Of a stretch of DNA of 64,000 nucleotides, positions 42,651 to 50,400 are shown in pieces. The DNA is from Mycobacterium sp. IS-1742 (GTDB lineage: Bacteria > Actinomycetota > Actinomycetes > Mycobacteriales > Mycobacteriaceae). How positions within the stretch are numbered: the first letter of the stretch is position 1; each line of letters opens with the position of its first letter. A program made the position numbers and the translations under genes. The stretch covers positions 53,081 to 117,080 of the forward strand of contig NZ_LQIV01000009.1 of the NCBI RefSeq assembly GCF_001500125.1, written 5' to 3'. A model generated the notes under the pieces. That model had not been told where the DNA came from. It saw only the letters and a list, made by a program, of their open reading frames with translations, and did no database searches.

Positions 42651-44300
42651 ATGAGCACCGGATTCCAGCATGTGCAGAGCGACCTGGTCGAGGGCTTCGT
42701 CCCCTTCCCCGAAGAGCGCGCCGAGATGTACCGGCGGGCGGGGTACTGGGCGGGGCGACCACTCGAATCGCTGCTCGTCGATGCGGCGCAACGGCGGCCG
42801 GACCACCCCGCCGTCGTCGACGCCGATGAATCCCTGACCTTCTCCGAGCTGACCGCGCGCGCCGACACCGTCGCGGCGGCGCTGGCCGGCCTGGGCATCC
42901 GCCCCGGTGATCGGGTGCTGCTGCAGCTGCCCAACTCCGTGCGATTCGCTGTCGCGTTCTTCGGCCTGCTGCGGGCGGGCGCGGTTCCGGTGATGTGTCT
43001 GCCGGGCCATCGCACCGCCGAGCTGGGGCACTTCGCCGACGTCAGCGGTGCGGTGGCGCTGATCGTCCCCGACGAGTCCGGCGGATTCGACTACCGGGCG
43101 ATGGCCGCCCAGCTGGTGGCGGACCGACCGGCCCTGCGGCACGTGCTCGTCGACGGCGATCCGGGACCGTTCGTGTCGTGGACCGCGCTGATCGAAGGCG
43201 GCGGCGTGACGCCGGAGATCGGCCCCGTCGACACCTCACTGCCGGCCCTGCTGCTGGTCTCCGGCGGGACGACCGGGCTGCCCAAGCTGATCCCCCGCAC
43301 CCATGACGACTACGTCTACACCGCGGTGTCGAGCGCCCGGGCATGTCATTTCACCCCCGACGACGTCTATCTGGTGGCGCTGCCCGCCGGCCACAACTTC
43401 CCGCTGGCCTGCCCCGGGATGCTCGGGGCGATGACCGTCGGCGCCACGACGGTGTTCACCGCCGATCCGAGCCCCGAGGAGGCGTTCGCGCTCATCGACA
43501 AACACCGAGTCACGGTCACCGGGCTGGTCAACGCGCTGGGCAAGCTGTGGGCGCAGGCCTGCGAATGGGAACCGGTGTTGCCGACGTCGCTGCGACTGGT
43601 GCAGGTGGGCGGTTCACGGATGAGCCCGGAGGAGGCGCGGTTCATCCTCGAACGCCTGACCCCCGGGCTGTCCCAGATCTTCGGCATGGCCGAGGGCATG
43701 CTGAACTTCACCCGCCCGGGCGATCCGGTCGACGTCGTGGTGCACACCCAGGGCAGGCCCGTCTCCCCGCACGACGAGATGCGGGTGGTCGACGAATCCG
43801 GCGCCGAGGTCGCGCCCGGCGAAGAGGGTGAACTACTGGTGCGCGGGCCCTACACGCTGAACGGGTACTACCGCGCCGACGAGGCGAACGCCCGTTCGTT
43901 CAGCGCCGACGGCTTCTACCGCACCGGTGACCGGGTGCGGATCTTCGCCGACGGGCCGCTGGCCGGCAACGTCGAGGTCACCGGCCGTATCAAGGACGTC
44001 ATCCACCGCGGCGGCGAGACGGTCTCGGCGACCGACCTCGAGGACCACCTGCTGACCCACCCCGCGATCTACTCGGCCGCCGCACTCGCCCTGCCCGACG
44101 ACTACCTGGGTGAGAAGATCTGCGCGGCAGTCGTTTTCCGTGGTAAGCAGCTCACCCTCGCCGAGCTCAACACTTTCCTGGACGAACGCGGCGCCTCCAC
44201 CCACGCCCGGCCCGACGTGCTGGTGCCGATGCCGTCGCTGCCGCTGACCGCCGTCGGCAAGGTCGACAAGAAGAAGATCGCGGCGCAGTTGAGCGGGTGA
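42651..44300 (+). CDS. mbtA: aryl-AMP ligase MbtA (salicylate/6-methylsalicylate activating)
   Basis: Adenylates a 2-hydroxybenzoate and loads it on the aryl carrier of MbtB. 549 residues in the DhbE/EntE family: LLLVSGGTTGLPKLIPRTHD (P-loop, ~202), FGMAEGMLNFTRPGDP, YRTGDRVRIFADG, and the C-terminal lysine in LTAVGKVDKKK. Only the aromatic acid can be the substrate family; whether the pocket takes salicylate or 6-methylsalicylate cannot be settled by eye, but the nearby 6-MSA synthase-like PKS favours the latter. Divergent from mbtB with shared iron boxes. Confidence 0.95.
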   Translation: MSTGFQHVQSDLVEGFVPFPEERAEMYRRAGYWAGRPLESLLVDAAQRRPDHPAVVDADESLTFSELTARADTVAAALAGLGIRPGDRVLLQLPNSVRFAVAFFGLLRAGAVPVMCLPGHRTAELGHFADVSGAVALIVPDESGGFDYRAMAAQLVADRPALRHVLVDGDPGPFVSWTALIEGGGVTPEIGPVDTSLPALLLVSGGTTGLPKLIPRTHDDYVYTAVSSARACHFTPDDVYLVALPAGHNFPLACPGMLGAMTVGATTVFTADPSPEEAFALIDKHRVTVTGLVNALGKLWAQACEWEPVLPTSLRLVQVGGSRMSPEEARFILERLTPGLSQIFGMAEGMLNFTRPGDPVDVVVHTQGRPVSPHDEMRVVDESGAEVAPGEEGELLVRGPYTLNGYYRADEANARSFSADGFYRTGDRVRIFADGPLAGNVEVTGRIKDVIHRGGETVSATDLEDHLLTHPAIYSAAALALPDDYLGEKICAAVVFRGKQLTLAELNTFLDERGASTHARPDVLVPMPSLPLTAVGKVDKKKIAAQLSG

Positions 44301-44475
44301 TCGATTCGTAGCGCAGTAGGACCGTGCCACCCGGGAAGGTGCGATCAGCCCGGCCTGCACGATCGGCGTGGCCGGCGCCGCGGCGGCATCTCCAACTGGC
44401 CGCCCCTCTCGGCGTCGACACGATGCCTCACTCAGACGCACGCGTGGCTACGGCGGTGCCTATGGCCTGTTGTTG
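44301..44475. other. intergenic stretch between mbtA and a pseudogene
   Basis: No open frame with codon structure and no clear promoter or terminator was seen between the mbtA stop and the remnant gene; the next 1.2 kb is decayed coding sequence. Confidence 0.5.
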
Positions 44476-45635
44476 TCACCCGACGCGGATGCCCAAGCCG
44501 GCGAGGAGCGCGCGTGCCCGCCCAAATCGGCGGTCGGTCGAGAAGGCGTACCACTGTTCGGCGAGGCCCTCCTGGTGAAGGAGGTCACGAAATCGCCGGA
44601 AGCCGCCCTTACCCTCAATCGCCCTTGCCAGTCGCTCACTCAACGTCGAATCACTGAGTCGCTCGGCGAAATCCGCCATGTCACGCCAACCCTCCCCGGA
44701 ACCGCTGAGGTCGAACTGCCCCTAGCGGTCGGGCTCCTCGTCGAAGTCGATGGCCGCGTCATCCCCGGCCGTCATCGGGTCGGCGCTGTCCCGGTCGTAG
44801 ACCCATCCGGTGTGCAGGTCGAGGTATCCGCCGGTGGATATGCCCGGATCGGGTTCCAATGCGGCAGCGAGGATCTCGAGGTCGACCGGCACCACCCGTC
44901 CTTTCAGCGGCGCCGCGCGCAGACGCGCGAGCAGATCCTCGGCCAGCACATCGTCACCCTCACCGGCGCGCAGCGTGAGCCGGTTGATCACCGACACCAC
45001 CACCGGCTCGGTGTTCTCCCGTCGCCGTTCCAGCGCGATCATCAAGGCCAATCCCACCTGCTGAAGCACGTCGTCGACCTGACGGCCGTCCAGCGCGGCG
45101 AGGACGCGGTCGGCATCTTCCGCCGCGACGGCTGACCGCAGTTCGCGCAGGTCGACTGAGGACACCTGCTTCTGCCCAGGCCACCCTGGCATCAGCATCG
45201 GATGTGGCTGAGCCAGGCCTCCTCGGGATCCCCCCGTCCCCGCCGTCGTCAGCCCACCGGCGCCCGTACTGGTCCGGGATATTGCCCCAGCCCCCAGTAG
45301 GGCAAGGGCTTTTTCGGCGCGATTCCCGACGTCTCCCGGGGGTCGATCTTGTCCTCGCCCACCACACAGCGGTGGGTCCAGTCATCGCCCAGGTCGAAGA
45401 CGAACCGGAACTCCGCTCCCGGCCCGACAAGTCGAGCGACCTTGGTTGACTCGATGTCCAACGGCTGCGTGATCGTCAGCACGGGCAGCAGCCGTTCGTC
45501 GCGCTGCATTTCGGCGGGGCCGACCAATTGGCGGCGGCGATCCGCACGCTCGTCGACGGAACGTTTTGCGGCCCAACGCCACATCTGCGATGCCCTCGGC
45601 CTCGGATCGCGTCGTGATCTCGGCGAGTTCGGCAC
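44476..45635 (-). pseudogene. decayed pRiA4b ORF-3/UPF0158-type gene
   Basis: Remnant of one protein now split over three frames. The N-terminal part (KVARLVGPGAEFRFVFDLGD, DWTHRCVVG) matches the plasmid pRiA4b ORF-3-like family. The frame then shifts to WGNIPDQYGRRW and again to VDLRELRSAVAAEDADRVLA and a UPF0158-type end (GGYLDLHTGWVYD; RLARAIEGKGGFRRFRDLLH). Both shifts fall on G runs of the coding strand (45291-45295 and 45230-45235), each explained by one extra G. A TAG at 44722-44724 then interrupts the frame before the last ~80 residues. The 5' end is not recognisable beyond ~45500. Three lesions make loss of function near certain unless the G runs are sequencing errors. Confidence 0.75.
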
Positions 45636-45696
45636 GGCAGCGCGGGTGCAGCGGCTTGACCCGCCGCTAACCAGCAGCAGTCAGTTTTGTCGGTGG

Positions 45697-45712
45697 TCGA
45701 ATGTATGTTCGA
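45697..45712. promoter_or_regulatory. LexA (SOS) box ahead of the HNH gene
   Basis: TCGAATGTATGTTCGA matches the mycobacterial LexA consensus TCGAAC-N4-GTTCGA at 11 of 12 defined positions. It ends three bases before the chosen ATG, so DNA-damage induction of the nuclease gene is likely. Several 13E12-type genes of M. tuberculosis are known to be damage-inducible. Confidence 0.7.
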
Positions 45713-45715
45713 AAT

Positions 45716-47320
45716 ATGTCGAGCAACGACCTCCAGGGCGCGGTGACCGCATTGCGTGCCGCCTTCGATGCGGTGGCTGCCTGTGATGTCGACCTGCTGA
45801 CCCGCTCGGATCTGATGGCGGCCCTCGACGATCTGGAGACGCTGGGGTGTCAGCTGCCAGCGGTGAGCCGCCGTTTGTTGGCCCGTCTGCAAACCGAGAC
45901 GACGGCCCGGGAAATGGGCGCGAAATCCTGGAAAGAGGTGCTCACGGTCCGGTGGCGGATCTCGAGCTCTGAGGCCCACCGGCGGCTCACCGAAGCCGCC
46001 CTGCTCGCACCCCGCCAAACCGTGACCGGCCCGGCGCTGCCGCCGCTGTTGCCGGCGACCGCGGCAGCGCAGGCGCTCGGGTGCATCAACAGCGAACACG
46101 TCGAGGTCATCCGCAAAGCCGTCGACAAACTGCCCAGCTTCGTCGACGCCGTCACCCGTGAGCAGTTCGAGATCAACCTCGTCCGCACCGCAGTGGGTGT
46201 CGGACCGAAGGAACTCAAAGATGCCGCCGACCTCACGTTGTTTCTGCTCGACCAGGACGGCCCCGAACCTGACGACACCGAACGGGCCCGCAAGCGCGGG
46301 GTCACCAAGCACAAACAGCGCGACGACGGAATGGTCGACCTAAGCTCAACGCTGACCCCCGAAGCATGGGCGGTGTGGGAGGTCATCTTCGCCAAGTACG
46401 CCGCCCCCGGGATGTGCAATCCCGATGATCCGGAGCCCTGCACCTCGGGCACCCCGTCGCAAGCCCAGATCGACAACGATCACCGCACCCTCGCCCAGCG
46501 CCAGCACGACGCGATGCTCGCCGTCGGGCGCATCGCGTTGATGAGCGGTGAACTCGGCCAGCTCAACGGGCTGCCGGTCTCGATCATCATCCGCACCACC
46601 CTGCAAGACCTGGAATCGCGCGCCGGGGTCGGCACCACCGGCGGCGGCACCGTCATCCCCATCGCCGACGTCATCCGGATGGCCGGCCACGCCAACCACT
46701 ACCTGGCGGTGTTCGACAAGTCGACCGGATCGGCGCTGGATCTGTTCCGCGCCAAACGCACCGCCTCCCCGGCCCAGCGCATCATGCTCACCGCCCGCGA
46801 TGGGGGCTGCACCAAACCGGGCTGCACCATCGGCGCCTACGGCTGCCAAGCCCACCACGTGGACACCGACTGGGCTGACGGCGGTAACACCAACATCGAC
46901 GAGCTCGGTTTGGCCTGCGGACCCGACAACCGCGACGTCGACACCAACGACGGCTGGACCACCCGCATGACCGACCAACACGAAGTCGAATGGATCCCGC
47001 CCCCAGCATTGGACACCGGCCAGAGCCGCATCAACTACTACCACCGCCCCGAACGCCTCCTCACCCCACCCGACGATCCCGACGCGTCCGGTGCACCGGC
47101 GGAACCGGCCGACAGCAACGACATTGACGAGAACGACACGGAGGAGGCCGATCCACCGGTGGCCGACGACGTCGGCGAGACCCTCCGCGCGGCGGACGCC
47201 ACCACATCACTAGCCGACGTCGACGAGCCGCGGCCCGTGGGGCTGGGCTCGCCGACCCGACCCGCCGACAACGCCGGTGAACCCGGCGGCCCCGCACCCC
47301 CGCAGAATCGGGCGGCTTGA
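45716..47320 (+). CDS. HNH endonuclease, DUF222/13E12 repeat family
   Basis: 534-residue protein of the multi-copy mycobacterial 13E12 family. A helical DUF222 region fills residues ~1-330 (MAALDDLETLGCQLPAVSRR at ~23). The HNH nuclease site follows at ~365: CTKPGCTIGAYGCQAHHVDT then WADGGNTNIDELGLAC, with the paired Cys and HH intact. The last ~90 residues are acidic, Asp/Pro/Ala-rich and probably disordered. ATG at 45716 is preferred because an in-frame ATG at 45701 lies inside the LexA box. These genes often sit at variable sites; here it borders a decayed gene. Confidence 0.85.
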   Translation: MSSNDLQGAVTALRAAFDAVAACDVDLLTRSDLMAALDDLETLGCQLPAVSRRLLARLQTETTAREMGAKSWKEVLTVRWRISSSEAHRRLTEAALLAPRQTVTGPALPPLLPATAAAQALGCINSEHVEVIRKAVDKLPSFVDAVTREQFEINLVRTAVGVGPKELKDAADLTLFLLDQDGPEPDDTERARKRGVTKHKQRDDGMVDLSSTLTPEAWAVWEVIFAKYAAPGMCNPDDPEPCTSGTPSQAQIDNDHRTLAQRQHDAMLAVGRIALMSGELGQLNGLPVSIIIRTTLQDLESRAGVGTTGGGTVIPIADVIRMAGHANHYLAVFDKSTGSALDLFRAKRTASPAQRIMLTARDGGCTKPGCTIGAYGCQAHHVDTDWADGGNTNIDELGLACGPDNRDVDTNDGWTTRMTDQHEVEWIPPPALDTGQSRINYYHRPERLLTPPDDPDASGAPAEPADSNDIDENDTEEADPPVADDVGETLRAADATTSLADVDEPRPVGLGSPTRPADNAGEPGGPAPPQNRAA

Positions 47321-47452
47321 GCACCGCAGGTCGTCGCCATGATGAGGGTCTCTGTGACGCTCACTTCGGATGACGCCTGCAGGTTGTCCTTCTGTAGATC
47401 CGTGGGTCACCGCAGGGAGTGGCCGCCCGAACCCGACGAACCACCCTTCTGA

Positions 47453-50400
47453 CTAAGCGGCCGAATCCTCCTCTACGGCGAGCAGTTCGGCGATCCGATC
47501 GGCAACCGCCGCGGCGGTGGGGTACTCCCACAACAGCGTGGGAGGCAGGGCCAACCCGGTCTGCTTCTCCAACTGACGCCGCAGCGCGACGGTCATGATG
47601 GAGTCGACGCCGATCTCCACCAACGGCAGACGCGTGTCGACATCCTCTGCCGCGCAACCGAGTTCGGAGGACACCGCGGTGAGCACCTGGCGCGCGGCCC
47701 AGTCCGCGACATCCTCGTCACCGCGGTCGGCGACCGCGGGCGCCTGCGCCACATCGGCGGTCTCGGCGGGTGCGACGTCGGCGAGGATCGGCACCGACGC
47801 CGCCGTCGGCAGCACCGGCAACACCACCACGTTCGGATCGTCGTCGCGCAGTGCGGAGTCCAGCGCCCGCATCGCGTCCTCGAGTCCCACGGTGCCCATA
47901 CCGAGTGCGTCGAGCTGGGCGGCGACGAAGCCGGAGGCCGACCCCATGCCCATACCGCGCCAGGCCGTCCACGCCACGCTGGTGGTCCGGTCCCCGAGCC
48001 GGCGGCGGTGGCGCGCGAACGCGTCGAGATAGGCGTTGCCGCACGCATAGGCGCCCTGGCCGGGGAAGCCCGCCAGGTACCCGCACGACGAGAACAAGAC
48101 CATCCAGTCCAGTTCGCCCGGCGGGAAGAGTTGGTGCAGCGCGTTCATCCCGTCGACCTTCGGCCGCATCGCCGCCTCGAGATCGTCCGCGGTCGTGGTG
48201 GCCAGCAGCGCACCGGCTTCCACGCCGGCAGCGTGGATGACTCCACGCACCGGCGGCAGATCGGCCAGAACCGCCCGCAACTCCGCGGCCGCCCCGGACG
48301 CACCGACGTCGACGGCCGCGACCTTCACCGAGACCCCGCGCTGTTCGAGTGCGGTGACGACGGTGACGGCCTCCCGGTCGCTGTCGGCGCTCCACGCGCT
48401 GCGCTCGGGCAGACCCGACCGCGACACCAGCACCAGCCGGCGTGCGCCCAGGTCGGCCAGGCGCTGCGCCAGGCGCAGCCCCAGCACACCGGTGCCGCCG
48501 GTGATCAGGTAGGTGCCGCCCGGTGAGCACTGCAGCGGAGCCGCCTCCCCCGGTCCGGTGTGGGCCAGTCGAGCCGTGTGCGCGACACCGTCGCGCACCA
48601 CCACGACACCGTGTCCGTGCAGCGCGCCGAGTGCCCGCACGGGCAGGTGGTCTCCGGCGATGTCCAGCACACCGCCCCACAGGTGCGGATGTTCGGCCGC
48701 CGCCACCCGCGCCATACCCCACAGCGGGGCGTGGGCCGGGTTGACGCCTTCGTGCACCTGTGCGGTCAGGACCCACAGCCTGGCCCGTCCGCCCGAGGCG
48801 TCGAGACGCTGCAGCGTGCGCAGCACGGTTGCGGCCGACTTCTGCGGCGTCTCGTCGGGGTGCGGCAGCACGAGCACCACCGCCCCGTCCGCCGGGACCC
48901 CGAGATCGGCTGCGCCGTCCGCGATTCGATGGGTGACGCCGGCCTCGTCGAGGTCGCGGACGACGAGGGCCCGGGTCGCGGCGTCGCCGCCGACCAGCGT
49001 CACCTCCGTGGGCATGTCGGCATCCGGCCACGCGACCGGATGCCACGCCACGTGGTGCAGCAACCGCACCGTGTCGCGACTGCCGGAGTTCTCGAGTTCC
49101 TCGAACGCCATCCCCGTCAACGACACCGAGACCGCGCCGGACTCCTCGGCGAGCACCACGTCGGTGACCGTGCCCTCGGCGCGGCGGCGCACGTGCAACA
49201 GCGCGACGGCCGGCGGTTTGTCGTGGACGTGGACCCGTTCGATCCGGGCCGGCATCCGCAGCCGCGGAGGGCCGCCGAAGATCGTCGAGGCCGCCGAGGT
49301 CGCCGCGTCGAGCAGTCCGGCCCACGTCGCCGGAGTCGACCCGTCGACGTCGGCCGCGACACGGGCGAAGAGTTCCCCGTCACCGCAGTGCAATTCGATT
49401 ACCTGCCAACCGAATCCCATCGCGGCGACCCCCAGTGTCGCCAACGTGTCCACGACATGGGTCGGCGGCAGCGTTTCCGTGCAGCGGGCCCGGATCTCGT
49501 CCTCGTCGAGCATGCTCAGCGCTGGTTCGCCACCCTCTGCGGCCGACGCGGTGCAGTGCGTCAACCAGCCGCCGTCCGTCTCGTCGTCGTCGACCAGCCG
49601 GGAGGCCAGGGCGAGCGAGCGCTCCTGGGCCACCACCTGGATGTCGCGCGCGCGTCCCGGCGGCACGGGTGTGCGCAGCCGCACGTCGGCGAGATCGGTT
49701 CCGGACGCGGCGAGGAACGTGTTGAGCAGGACCGCCGCGGGCACGATCTCGGTGCCCCGCACGGGATGGTCACCGGGGTAGGGCCGCGTCGAGAAGTCCA
49801 GGCGCGTCTGCCACACCCGCGCGGGCACCGCCCCGGTCACCTCCATCGGACCGCCGAGCAGTGTGTGCGAATCGGGTTCGTGGACGGCGCGGCCACCCGG
49901 CGGCGCGGTGGGCGTGCGCCAGTGCCGCCGGTGTGCCCACTGGGTTCCGGGAAAGTCCACCGCCCAGCGTGTTTCGGCGGTCACCCCATGCGCGACCGGC
50001 GCCCCGTGGCAGTACAGCGCGCCCACGGCGGTCGCGACGGCGGGCAACTCGGGCTGCTCGCGGCGCAGCACCGGGATCACGGCGTGGTCGCCGACCCTGT
50101 GGTGCATCAACGTCTCGGCGACCGAGTGCGCGACCACCGGGTGCGCCGATACCTCGAGGAAGAGCCGGTGGCCGTCCTCGGCGGCGGCGGTCACCGCTTC
50201 GGCGAAGCGCACCCGGCCGCGCAGGTTGGCCACCCAATAGTCGGGGTCACGGGCGGCATCCGACCGCGGATCGGGCAGGGCGGTCGAGTACAGCGGCACC
50301 TCGGCCGGACCCGACGGGCCCAAACCGGCTGTGAGACGGGCGAGATCGGCGGTGAGCGCGTCCATCGCCGGGCTGTGGAACGCGACGTCGGTGTTCACCC

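Noticed and set aside
44368..45135. Plus-strand open frame across the remnant gene
   Set aside because: No family resemblance, while the minus strand shows clear pRiA4b ORF-3/UPF0158 segments.
45476..46312. Minus-strand open frame opposite the HNH gene
   Set aside because: Antisense to the DUF222 region and the remnant gene; composition is that of a shadow frame.
47321..47452. Possible small gene or terminator between the HNH gene and the PKS
   Set aside because: No ribosome-binding site, codon pattern or convincing hairpin seen in this short convergent gap.
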